Source: Pseudidiomarina sp. CB1
GTDB lineage: Bacteria > Pseudomonadota > Gammaproteobacteria > Enterobacterales > Alteromonadaceae
Assembly (NCBI RefSeq): GCF_024752025.1
Contig: NZ_JANTPU010000002.1
Location: forward strand, 124,001-188,000
DNA: 64,000 nt
Direction: 5' to 3'
Within the stretch, counting starts at the first letter, position 1. Every line of letters begins with the position of its first letter. Both the position numbers and the translations under genes were made by a program. Positions 42,088 through 49,905 of the stretch are shown one piece after another. The notes under the pieces are model-generated. The model saw only the letters and a list, made by a program, of their open reading frames with translations, had not been told where the DNA came from and ran no database searches.

Positions 42088-44235
42088 GTGAAAATGCTGT
42101 CTCGTGTTGCCGTAGCCGTAAGTATCGCCCTTGCCCCACAAGCTTTTGCTGCTGAAATGCAAACCATGGAAGCCATGGAGCGTCTTGAAATTAAAGGCGA
42201 GCAGCAAAGCGGTTATTTGTCGAAAGAGCAGGAGTCAGCATCGAAGCTCGATATCAGTATCAAAGAAACGCCGCAAACGGTGACGGTGATCAATGCAGAA
42301 AAACTGAAAGACTTTGCTCTGCATGACCTCAATAGCGCGTTAGAAAACTCAGCAACGATTAATGTTGAGCAAGTTGAAAGCGACCGTACGTATTACAGCT
42401 CACGTGGCTTCAAAGTGAATAACTTCCAAATCGATGGCCTAGGCTTGCCGCTAATTAACGACAACAGCCATGGCCGCGTCGACGCAGCTTTGTATGAGCG
42501 CATCGAAGTGGTACATGGCGCGAACGGCATTATGACCGGTGTTGGTAGCCCTTCAGCGACGGTAAACTTGGTGCGTAAGCGGCCAAAAAGTGAAAACCAA
42601 GGTTACGTGAGTGCCACCATTGGCTCGTGGAACACCAAACGTCTTGAAGCCGATTACTCTGCGGTCGTGAATGATGCCTTCCGCGTGCGGACTGTCGTCG
42701 TCGCCGATGATCGCGAATCGCACCTCGATCGTTATGCGAACGAGAGCCAAGTATTTTATGCCGTTGCGGATTATGCGCCAACTAACAACACCTTGATCAC
42801 CCTCGGTCACAGCGAAACTAACAGCGAAACGGATGGCAACTTGTGGGGTGCACTAACGCTTTACTACGGTGACGGCACGCCAACGAACTTTGACCGTAGC
42901 ACTAACATCGCCGCCGATTGGTCGGAGTGGAACGTCAAAGAAAGTCGCAGCTTCATTGACCTTGAAACCGCATTGAGCGACCGTTGGAATTTGCGTATGG
43001 CCTACAATCGCGTGCGTACCGACGAGGACAGCCACTTGTTTTACACCTACTTGGCAGACCCTGCTACGGGACTCGACCCAGAGACGGGCTTGGGCTTAGT
43101 TGGCTACGGCAGTGAGTACGACCTTGACGATCAACAAGATACTTTTGATGCCTACGTGAGTGGTAGCTTCCGCGCGTTCGGCCAAGATCATCAATTGGTC
43201 GTCGGTGCCAACTATGCACGCTTGGATTACATCGATACCAGCTTATATGACTTTCATACCGGTAATGGTTTCCCTGTCATGCCAGCACTGGAAGACTGGA
43301 ACGGTAATACGCCATTTCCTGAATTTACCGATGGCCTAGCGGGTAGCGATATCGAAAACACCCAAAAAGCCGTGTATTTGCAAGGGCGCTTCTCGTTAAC
43401 CGATGACCTCAAAGTGTTGGCCGGTGGTCGTTACAACAGCTTTGAAACGGAAGGCATGGGTTACGGGGTGGACAATTCGCGCGACGAAAGCGAGTTTGTA
43501 CCGTATTTCGGCTTAACGTACGCCGTGACTGAAGCCGTTACCGTGTACGGCTCGTACACCGAAACCTTTATGGCGCAAAACCTGCGCGACGAAAACTTCG
43601 AGCGCTTGCCTGCCTTAACTGGCAAGAACAGTGAAGTAGGTTTCAAAGCCGATTTGTTCAACGGCGGTGCGCTGTTATCAGCTGCCTACTTTAATGTGCA
43701 GCAGGAGAACTTAGGCGTGGGCGCAGGTGACGTAGTGAACCCAGAGACTGGGGTTCCTGAGCCGGTGTACCGTGCCGTCGATGGTATTGAAAGCAAAGGT
43801 TTCGAGGTTGAGCTCGCTGGCGAAATTCTCCCTGGATTGCAAGGCAACGTTGCTTTGACCTCGTTTGATATCGAAGGCGACCAACTGGTCGAAGACTACA
43901 CGCCAGAGAACCTGTTCCGTAGCTCTTTGACCTATCGTCCAGCCAGCTTAGATAAGCTGAAACTTGGCGCAACCTACATCTGGCAAGACAAGCTCTCGCG
44001 TGTACAAGGCACCGTGAGTGACGTTTACGCCAATGCCGGTGACACCATTGTGACCACGCAAGACGCTTATGGTCGCTTGAACCTAATGGCCAGTTATCAG
44101 CTGACCGACGCCGTGGTTGTGAGCGTGAATGCCAACAACGTCACTGACGAAAAATACCTGAACAGCCTATTGTGGGCGCAAGGTTATTATGGTGCCGAGC
44201 GTAACTATTCTGCGAATTTAACCTATGCGTTTTAA
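42088..44235 (+). CDS. TonB-dependent siderophore receptor
   Basis: Outer-membrane receptor of 715 aa. The GTG at 42088, 7 nt after GAAGAGGA, is preferred over the ATG at 42094. Signal peptide to about residue 22 (QAFAA). The plug (about 45-165) has ETPQTVTVINAEKLKDF, the RGF segment and ERIEVVHGANGIMTGVGSPSATVN of the ferric-siderophore class (FhuE/FpvA-like). A beta-barrel follows and ends with the C-terminal aromatic NLTYAF. No STN signalling domain is seen. The PepSY gene downstream and the Fur-like box upstream support a role in iron uptake. The siderophore is unknown. Confidence 0.93.
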   Translation: MKMLSRVAVAVSIALAPQAFAAEMQTMEAMERLEIKGEQQSGYLSKEQESASKLDISIKETPQTVTVINAEKLKDFALHDLNSALENSATINVEQVESDRTYYSSRGFKVNNFQIDGLGLPLINDNSHGRVDAALYERIEVVHGANGIMTGVGSPSATVNLVRKRPKSENQGYVSATIGSWNTKRLEADYSAVVNDAFRVRTVVVADDRESHLDRYANESQVFYAVADYAPTNNTLITLGHSETNSETDGNLWGALTLYYGDGTPTNFDRSTNIAADWSEWNVKESRSFIDLETALSDRWNLRMAYNRVRTDEDSHLFYTYLADPATGLDPETGLGLVGYGSEYDLDDQQDTFDAYVSGSFRAFGQDHQLVVGANYARLDYIDTSLYDFHTGNGFPVMPALEDWNGNTPFPEFTDGLAGSDIENTQKAVYLQGRFSLTDDLKVLAGGRYNSFETEGMGYGVDNSRDESEFVPYFGLTYAVTEAVTVYGSYTETFMAQNLRDENFERLPALTGKNSEVGFKADLFNGGALLSAAYFNVQQENLGVGAGDVVNPETGVPEPVYRAVDGIESKGFEVELAGEILPGLQGNVALTSFDIEGDQLVEDYTPENLFRSSLTYRPASLDKLKLGATYIWQDKLSRVQGTVSDVYANAGDTIVTTQDAYGRLNLMASYQLTDAVVVSVNANNVTDEKYLNSLLWAQGYYGAERNYSANLTYAF

Positions 44236-44251
44236 GGACTAGCTGACAGCG

Positions 44252-45379
44252 ATGAGCATGCGAAAAACACTGCACAAGTGGCATGGCTGGTTGGGGATCA
44301 TTTTTATGATCCCCTTTCTGCTTATTTGCCTGACCGGAAGTATTTTGGTCTTCAAGAAAGAAATCGACAGCGTCCTGCTGCCCGACGTGGCAACCTTAGC
44401 GCCTTCTGATGCGCCGCGTTTGCCTTATGACACACTCAAAGATAATGTGAACGAACAACTCCCGGGGTACGAAATCGGCAGTTGGGAAATTTTTCCTGCT
44501 GGGCACGACGAAGCCGACCGCGTGTTCGTCATCAAAGAAGGCACCGACATTTGGCACAAGGTGCATTTGAACCCGTACACCGGTCAACTGCAAAGTCAGC
44601 CTACCGAACCGAGCCACTACTTAACCGACTGGCTGGTGGAACTGCACTACACCTTGCTCCTGAACGATATTGAATGGCTCGATTTTAGTTTCGCCACGGA
44701 ACATTTGGGCTTACTTATTGGCTTCACCCTCGGCTTATTCTTGTTGTTTATGGGCGTTTCGGGCTTGATCATGTACCGCCGCTTTTGGGCACGTTTCTTC
44801 ACCCTGCGTTGGAACCAGCGCATGCTTGTGGTCTTCAGCGACCTGCACAAAATGGCAGGCACCTTCGCGTCTCCAGTACTGCTGGTGTTGGGTATTACTG
44901 GCGTGTACTACAACGGCCTTATTTTTTACGAAGAGTGGACTGAACATGGTGGTGGTCAAGCGCATCACATCATGACCGACCGCTTGTACAGTGACGAGGT
45001 AAATATTGATACCTTGGTTGCTGACAGCCGCACGCGTATCGACGGCTTCAAGCCGACCTACTTGCTATTTCCGTATGAACCCGAGCTGCCATTCACTGTG
45101 TTTGGCCGCGCGCCAACTGCGAACCCTTTGCTTAGCAACTACGGTAGCGTGTCGAACTATGACGCCTTCAGCGGTGATTACCTAAGTACTTATAACTTGA
45201 ACGAGCAGGGTATTGGCACAAAAACCCTCGACGCTTTTCGTCGTTTGCACTTTGGCACCTGGGGCGGTCTCGCCGTGAAAATTTGGTATAGCTTCGTCGG
45301 CGTACTACCCTTATTGTTGGCCATTACTGGCACCTACATTTGGTGGCAGCGACGCAGCAAGCGTGCGCGGCGGCGCTGA
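44252..45379 (+). CDS. PepSY-domain inner-membrane protein, PiuB-like
   Basis: Membrane protein of 375 aa with four strongly hydrophobic segments (near residues 13-33, 148-172, 204-226 and 340-360) and PepSY-type periplasmic domains. The opening RKTLHKWHGWLGIIFMIPFLLICLTG, with HxWHG histidines, is typical of the iron-regulated PepSY family found beside siderophore receptors and thought to reduce or release ferric iron. It starts 16 bp after the receptor stop and is surely cotranscribed. Confidence 0.9.
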   Translation: MSMRKTLHKWHGWLGIIFMIPFLLICLTGSILVFKKEIDSVLLPDVATLAPSDAPRLPYDTLKDNVNEQLPGYEIGSWEIFPAGHDEADRVFVIKEGTDIWHKVHLNPYTGQLQSQPTEPSHYLTDWLVELHYTLLLNDIEWLDFSFATEHLGLLIGFTLGLFLLFMGVSGLIMYRRFWARFFTLRWNQRMLVVFSDLHKMAGTFASPVLLVLGITGVYYNGLIFYEEWTEHGGGQAHHIMTDRLYSDEVNIDTLVADSRTRIDGFKPTYLLFPYEPELPFTVFGRAPTANPLLSNYGSVSNYDAFSGDYLSTYNLNEQGIGTKTLDAFRRLHFGTWGGLAVKIWYSFVGVLPLLLAITGTYIWWQRRSKRARRR

Positions 45380-45403
45380 GGAGTGACGGTCATAACTTGC
45401 TAG

Positions 45404-45425
45404 ATTGTACAATGTTAAGTACAAT
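45404..45425. promoter_or_regulatory. YefM-type operator
   Basis: ATTGTAC (45404-45410) and GTACAAT (45419-45425) are perfect inverted repeats 8 nt apart, 33 bp before the yefM ATG. The TGTACA core (45407-45412) is the sequence known from YefM operators. Confidence 0.65.
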
Positions 45426-45458
45426 GATTGTTGCTCTACAGCAAAGTGAGGCAGTATT

Positions 45459-45728
45459 ATGACCGTCAAAGTAATTACCTATAGCGAGGCTCGTGCGTCG
45501 CTGAAAGGGTATATGGAGTCGGTGGCAGAGGATCATATTCCGACCGTCATTACGAGTCAGCGCGGGCGTCCGGTAGTGATGCTCTCATTGGAAGATTACA
45601 CCAGCATGGAAGAGACCATTCATTTGCTAAGCTCTCCGGCAAACGCTTCACGTTTAGCCGAATCGATTGAGCAGTTCAAGCAAGGTAAGGCCTCGCAGCG
45701 GGGCCTGATCGATGACAAAGAAGAATGA
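45459..45728 (+). CDS. yefM: Antitoxin YefM
   Basis: Phd/YefM-family antitoxin of 89 aa. The N-terminal DNA-binding half reads KVITYSEARASLKGYMESVAEDHIPTVITSQRGRPVVMLSLEDYTSMEET, close to E. coli YefM; the C-terminal half (LLSSPANASRLAESIEQ) wraps the toxin. Overlaps the yoeB-like gene by 17 bp. Together with YoeB it should repress from the palindrome upstream. Confidence 0.93.
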   Translation: MTVKVITYSEARASLKGYMESVAEDHIPTVITSQRGRPVVMLSLEDYTSMEETIHLLSSPANASRLAESIEQFKQGKASQRGLIDDKEE

Positions 45729-45987
45729 CTGCCTGTTGAGCTGGACGCCTCACGCTTGGGACGATTACTTGTCGTGGGAGCAGCAGCCCAAAACGCGCAA
45801 AGCCATCAATAAACTTATCAAGTCATGTATGCGTACTCCTTTTGAAGGCATCGGAAAACCCGAACCACTGAAGGGAAGTTTATCAGGCTTTTGGTCGCGG
45901 CGAATTGATCGGGAACACCGCTTAGTTTATCACTATGAAGAAGGGAATTTGACTATCTTGCAATGCCGCTATCATTATGAAAAATAA
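45712..45987 (+). CDS. yoeB: mRNA interferase toxin YoeB
   Basis: RelE-superfamily ribonuclease of 91 aa that cuts mRNA in the ribosomal A site. The run RTPFEGIGKPEPLKGSLSGFWSRRI, then EHRLVY and CRYHYEK, matches E. coli YoeB; Glu51, Arg70 and His88 correspond to catalytic Glu46, Arg65 and His83. The N-terminus is about seven residues longer. The last 11 bp overlap the start of a DUF547 gene. Confidence 0.93.
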   Translation: MTKKNDCLLSWTPHAWDDYLSWEQQPKTRKAINKLIKSCMRTPFEGIGKPEPLKGSLSGFWSRRIDREHRLVYHYEEGNLTILQCRYHYEK

Positions 45988-46798
45988 ATTGATTAAGCTT
46001 ATTACCCTAGTGTGGCTCTTGCCCTTGAGTGGCGTATTTGCTGCATCATTTGACCACAGTCACGCCGCTTACACCGAGTTGTTGCAGAAGCACGTCATTG
46101 TCTACGACGACGGACGTCGTTCGGTAGTCGACTACGCGGCCCTGAAAGCCGACGAACCTGCACTGAATGCCTACCTACAAGAGCTAACCGACGTTACGGA
46201 TGCTCAATACGACGCATGGACCCGTGACCAACAGTTGGCGTTTTTAATAAACGCGTACAACGCTTTCACGCTGGAACTGATTATCGACAACTATGCGTCT
46301 TTTGCCAGTGGTGAAAACGAGTCCATCCGTGACCTTGGTAGCTTGTTTTACTCCGCTTGGGAGCGAGACTTTGTCGATTTGTTGGGCGAAATGCGAACGC
46401 TGGATTGGATTGAGCATGAAACGATTCGCGTCGACTTTGACGAGCCTCGGATCCACGCCGTGTTGGTGTGCGCCGCAATGAGTTGCCCCAAGTTGCGCGA
46501 CGAAGCCTACACTGCCGCAACATTAGACGCGCAACTTGAGGACCAAATGCGTACCTTTTTGAGCGACCGCTCGAAAAACGGCATCGACGAACACGGTCTG
46601 TATCTCTCGCGAATCTTCGATTGGTATGAAGAGGACTTTGGCGATCTTCGCACCTATATGCGCCGCTATGCCGACGCGTTGGCCGAAGATCAGGCCGAGC
46701 GTGACGCGTTGATTGACGACATCCGCATTCGCTACACCGACTATGACTGGCGCTTGAACAATCCTGCTAACGCTAAGCTGCGAAATAATGCACGATAG
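45977..46798 (+). CDS. DUF547 secreted protein
   Basis: Protein of 273 aa with a signal peptide (KLIKLITLVWLLPLSGVFAA). The DUF547 core is visible: YDAWTRDQQLAFLINAYNAFTLELII, IRVDFDEPRIHAVLVCAAMSCPKLRDEAY and a C-terminal IFDWYEEDF. The family keeps a Cys/His/Asn set that looks like a transglutaminase-type site, but no function is established. Its ATG lies in the last codons of yoeB (11-bp overlap), an odd pairing that may reflect insertion of the toxin-antitoxin module just upstream. Confidence 0.88.
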   Translation: MKNKLIKLITLVWLLPLSGVFAASFDHSHAAYTELLQKHVIVYDDGRRSVVDYAALKADEPALNAYLQELTDVTDAQYDAWTRDQQLAFLINAYNAFTLELIIDNYASFASGENESIRDLGSLFYSAWERDFVDLLGEMRTLDWIEHETIRVDFDEPRIHAVLVCAAMSCPKLRDEAYTAATLDAQLEDQMRTFLSDRSKNGIDEHGLYLSRIFDWYEEDFGDLRTYMRRYADALAEDQAERDALIDDIRIRYTDYDWRLNNPANAKLRNNAR

Positions 46799-46838
46799 AC
46801 TACGCTAGAAGCAGTGGCTTGGTCAGTTGGAGAAGTGT

Positions 46839-47279
46839 ATGTGCGTGCGACAGTTGGTGATTGCTTTAACCTTGGTACTTGTTGTCACAGGCTGTGCGTC
46901 GCCCAGTACCACCAATATGATCGGCACTGCGCGCACCCCTCTCGATGCCAGTGACGTCCTCGTTTACCTTGAGGAACCTATTTGCTTTGAAGCCATTGCA
47001 CTGCTCACCGCCACCAGCGATGCTTCATTTACCTTTAGTGAACAAGCGCAAATGGACGCCGTACTGCAACGCCTCCGTGAAGCTGCCGCAGCCGTGGGTG
47101 CCAATGGCGTCTTGCTGAAGCGCACAGGCGAACAACGCGATGACTCGGTTTACGTCGGCACCGGCCTTGGCCGCAGCACCGGCAATTTCGGCTTCGGCAT
47201 CAACATTGGCAAATCCTTCGGCCTGATGGACAAAACCGCCGAGGGCGTCGCGATTTGGGTGCCGGAGAACTGCGATTAA
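46839..47279 (+). CDS. Predicted lipoprotein, unknown function
   Basis: The ATG at 46839 follows GGAG by 6 nt; a TTG at 46827 on that site is rejected. The 146-aa product has lipobox VVTGC (Cys19). The mature part has one helical segment AVLQRLREAAAAVGANGVLLKR, similar in pattern to RcsF or YbjQ-like folds, and a Gly-rich strand pair (GTGLGRSTGNFGFGINIG). Two further cysteines (one in EPICFEA, one in PENCD) may form a disulfide. Family not recognised. Confidence 0.6.
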   Translation: MCVRQLVIALTLVLVVTGCASPSTTNMIGTARTPLDASDVLVYLEEPICFEAIALLTATSDASFTFSEQAQMDAVLQRLREAAAAVGANGVLLKRTGEQRDDSVYVGTGLGRSTGNFGFGINIGKSFGLMDKTAEGVAIWVPENCD

Positions 47280-47299
47280 TTCTTTTCGAGGATACAAAC

Positions 47300-47674
47300 A
47301 TGAACCTAGGCGCATTTTCAGTAAGTTTGGCAGTCAAAGACGTGAAAGCGTCGGTGGCGTTTTATAAGAAGCTCGGCTTTGAACAGCTTGTCGACCTGAC
47401 CGAGCAAGGCTGGGCCATTTTGAAAAATGGCGACCACATCATCGGCCTGTTCCAAGGCATGATCGACGAGAACATTTTGACCTTCAATCCTGGCTGGGAC
47501 CAGAACGGTAAAAACGTCGAACCTTATACCGACATCCGTGAGCTGCACAAGCAACTCGAAGCCGCCGGCGTCGAAGTTTTTAACGCCAATTTAGACGGCC
47601 CCGATAGCCGTGGCAGCTTGATGATCCGCGACCCGGATGGCAATGCGATTTTGTTGGACCAGCATCGAGCGTAG
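47300..47674 (+). CDS. VOC/glyoxalase-like protein
   Basis: Cytoplasmic protein of 124 aa with the two beta-alpha-beta-beta-beta units of the vicinal oxygen chelate fold: FSVSLAVKDVKASVAFYKKLGFEQL and LHKQLEAAGVEVFNANLDG, ending MIRDPDGNAILLDQ. CGAGGAT precedes the ATG at 47300. A single metal site could form, but the substrate cannot be told from sequence. Confidence 0.85.
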   Translation: MNLGAFSVSLAVKDVKASVAFYKKLGFEQLVDLTEQGWAILKNGDHIIGLFQGMIDENILTFNPGWDQNGKNVEPYTDIRELHKQLEAAGVEVFNANLDGPDSRGSLMIRDPDGNAILLDQHRA

Positions 47675-47752
47675 TCGCATAAAAAGCCTTGATTTTTGTT
47701 GCTTACTCCAATGTTTGATTGGTTATAGGTTTCGTAAAAACAACTTTGCTCC

Positions 47753-47790
47753 AAGAACTTCTGGTCGTGTCTTGTCAACCAGAAGCTCTT
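47753..47790. terminator. Hairpin between VOC gene and restriction gene
   Basis: AAGAACTTCTGGT (47753-47765) and ACCAGAAGCTCTT (47778-47790) pair at 12 of 13 positions around a 12-nt loop. It lies between convergent gene ends, at the left edge of the AT-rich restriction-modification segment. No clear T-run. Confidence 0.45.
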
Positions 47791-47826
47791 AGTTACTGCT
47801 CTGCACAATTGATGAATCGCCAAAAA

Positions 47827-49299
47827 TTAAGATTCTGGTGTGGTTTTCTCGTCCGAAGTATTCAGTATATACGTAATAGGCTCGGGAAAGAGTAAGTTCA
47901 AATCAGTCTTGTTTATTTTGAATAACGGCCCTTTTTCTGATACTCGGTTAGTTTTACCACTTCTTTTTATTAAGTGGTCCATTGTTACTAATCCGTTCTC
48001 AATTAAGGGAAGAAGTTGACTTAGAATTGGCGCTTTAGTGTGAGTCACACTGATGAGTTGAAAATGTTCGACGCCATTTATAAACTCACTTTCTGCGTGA
48101 ATCCAAAATGTTTCCGAGTGTTTTTCTTTCAGTCGCTGGCGAAGCAGTTTTCCAGACCACACCGCCACAAGTTCCGATTTAGTATACCACTCTTGTAGTT
48201 GATCTTTGGTTTCATCGTAAATGAAGGAAAGACCTTGAGTATTTTCACGTTGGGTACTAACAGTGCAGTAAAGTTTAAAGTCATCGTCTCTTTCATAACC
48301 GTACCGATTAAGAATTTCAGCGCTTTTTTTACATGGGCTAAGTTCCCAGTTTGGGACCTGAGCGAATAACGTTGTCCGGTTTTTTCCTCCTCTACCTGAT
48401 TTGATCTCTATTCCTTTATAGTCAGGATCCTTGCTACTATTTGCAGCGATTCCCAACCTCGACTCGATGGTGTAACCGACACCGGTGCTTCCACCTCTGA
48501 GTGCGGGCATCGGCTCCAACGCTAACAGTCGAAGCTTACTTAATAACTCTTCAGCGACGGACGATTCAAATTCGCGAAGTGCGTTAAGAAAAATAGTTAT
48601 CGCAGAAGATTTTGATGATAGAGAAACTGATAGCCTAACTTTACTCAAATTGAGTAGGTAGAGTGAGTCTTTGAATACAATAATGGCTATCTGATCTCCA
48701 GCTTCACAATATTGCGGAAGCTTGGAGAACCACATTCTCGGATCACCTTTTTTGGTCATAGGTCTGTAGAGGCTTACAGATGATTTTATTGATCTTTTGT
48801 CCGACAAAAGAAATGCATGCCTCTTAACTTTGTGATCTAGACCTTGACCTTGCTCATCATATGAATGGAAACCTTTCAACTCAAAAAGCGTTCTTACAAC
48901 CTGAGTAGCATCAAGAATTGATTTCTTGAGTCCTGTTAAAGTTGGTTCGAAGGTGGAAAATTCAATTCCTAGCTTTGTGAGCTCTTTTTTATTCTCTGCT
49001 ACAAGCTCCCGCTCTTGGATTGGAATGTCAGACGTTCGCTCTCGTTCTAGTACTTCGTAATCTTTATCCGACATTTCTACATCTTCGTCTGATACAAATT
49101 TAATTGATGGCTGGGGTATGTTTGGTCTAGCACTTTCGGATTTTAAAAGAGCTTTTCGAAACTCTTGCCATGAAGAAAATCCGTATTGTTCGCTGAGTTT
49201 TTGATAGGCAGCTGAGTGACTAATTTTTTCACTTTTTTTTAATAGCTTTGCGCGTTGTTTGATACGAGAAATGGAAGGTAGATCTTTAAATGACTTCAT
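47827..49299 (-). CDS. Type II restriction endonuclease, MvaI/BcnI-like
   Basis: Restriction nuclease of 490 aa. The C-terminal half carries the MvaI/BcnI signature: GGSTGVGYTIESRLGIAANS (269-288) then PDYKGIEIKSGR with Asp293 and Glu298-Ile-Lys300 as the PD-(D/E)XK site, and a following TLFAQVPNW. MvaI and BcnI cut CCWGG and CCSGG, but specificity here is unknown. The protein is about twice as long as MvaI: residues 1-50 look like the small helical domain of the glyoxalase-related type (ISHSAAYQKLSEQYGFSSWQEFRKAL), and 60-260 are unassigned. Codon use is AT-rich against its neighbours. It is divergent from a cytosine methyltransferase gene. Confidence 0.85.
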   Translation of the reverse strand: MKSFKDLPSISRIKQRAKLLKKSEKISHSAAYQKLSEQYGFSSWQEFRKALLKSESARPNIPQPSIKFVSDEDVEMSDKDYEVLERERTSDIPIQERELVAENKKELTKLGIEFSTFEPTLTGLKKSILDATQVVRTLFELKGFHSYDEQGQGLDHKVKRHAFLLSDKRSIKSSVSLYRPMTKKGDPRMWFSKLPQYCEAGDQIAIIVFKDSLYLLNLSKVRLSVSLSSKSSAITIFLNALREFESSVAEELLSKLRLLALEPMPALRGGSTGVGYTIESRLGIAANSSKDPDYKGIEIKSGRGGKNRTTLFAQVPNWELSPCKKSAEILNRYGYERDDDFKLYCTVSTQRENTQGLSFIYDETKDQLQEWYTKSELVAVWSGKLLRQRLKEKHSETFWIHAESEFINGVEHFQLISVTHTKAPILSQLLPLIENGLVTMDHLIKRSGKTNRVSEKGPLFKINKTDLNLLFPEPITYILNTSDEKTTPES

Positions 49300-49905
49300 G
49301 ATGATACTCGGAATTATAATGCACTGTGTAGGTTTGATTTACTTAGGGGATGCGGAGGCACTTTGTCTATTGACAGGTTTCCCATTGAACCAAGTTATGC
49401 ATGTCAGGAACAAAACACAGTACTAAAATCCGCCCAGAACATGCTGAGTAGATGTACCAAGCGTTAATTTTGTAGATCGTGAATGTGCTCACTGCAAATC
49501 TACCGAGCATACTGTTTGCTTGGTGTATCTACAGAGATGATCAGAAGGGATCTTTTCTTAAGAAGAGTGGATTCTCTATTCAATCCAGAAAAGAAAATAT
49601 CGTACTCTAAGTATATACGCAACTATAAAGCTCGGCGGAGCGTACAGAGGGCTCATTAAAAGAGAGCCTTGCGCACGATAGGTATATCAGCGTTAGAACA
49701 CAGCTGCACAGATTTGTGGGTCAAGAATTTATCTTCAATTATAGTGCGATGTTACCCTTACTCTATAAGTATCAAAGGCTTAACCGTCCAGTTATGAACG
49801 ATTTCAGCTTTTTGCAGACAAGGAGAGGGATTTACCTGGAAAATCTCATGTAGAATCGCTAGAATTAGCTTAATAATACCGAACCGTGGTCGGGGGAGCA
49901 TAACT
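49300..49905. other. 606-bp AT-rich intergenic region of the R-M system
   Basis: No convincing gene is seen between the divergent restriction and methyltransferase genes; no controller (C) protein gene is present. It holds the symmetric GTAGAT array (49448-49532) and, near 49892, the GGGGGAG ribosome-binding site of the methyltransferase. The rest shows nothing recognisable. Confidence 0.6.
49448..49532. repeat. Symmetric array of four GTAGAT sites
   Basis: GTAGATGTACCAAGC (49448-49462) faces GCTTGGTGTATCTAC (49518-49532), complementary at 13 of 15 positions. Nested inside are GTAGAT (49472-49477) and ATCTAC (49498-49503). The order is two forward sites then two reverse sites around a centre near 49490. 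It could be an operator set for both promoters or a long cruciform-forming element. Confidence 0.6.

Noticed and set aside
49300-49905. Controller protein gene or tRNA in the R-M intergenic region
   Set aside because: No helix-turn-helix frame with a start and ribosome-binding site and no cloverleaf could be seen.
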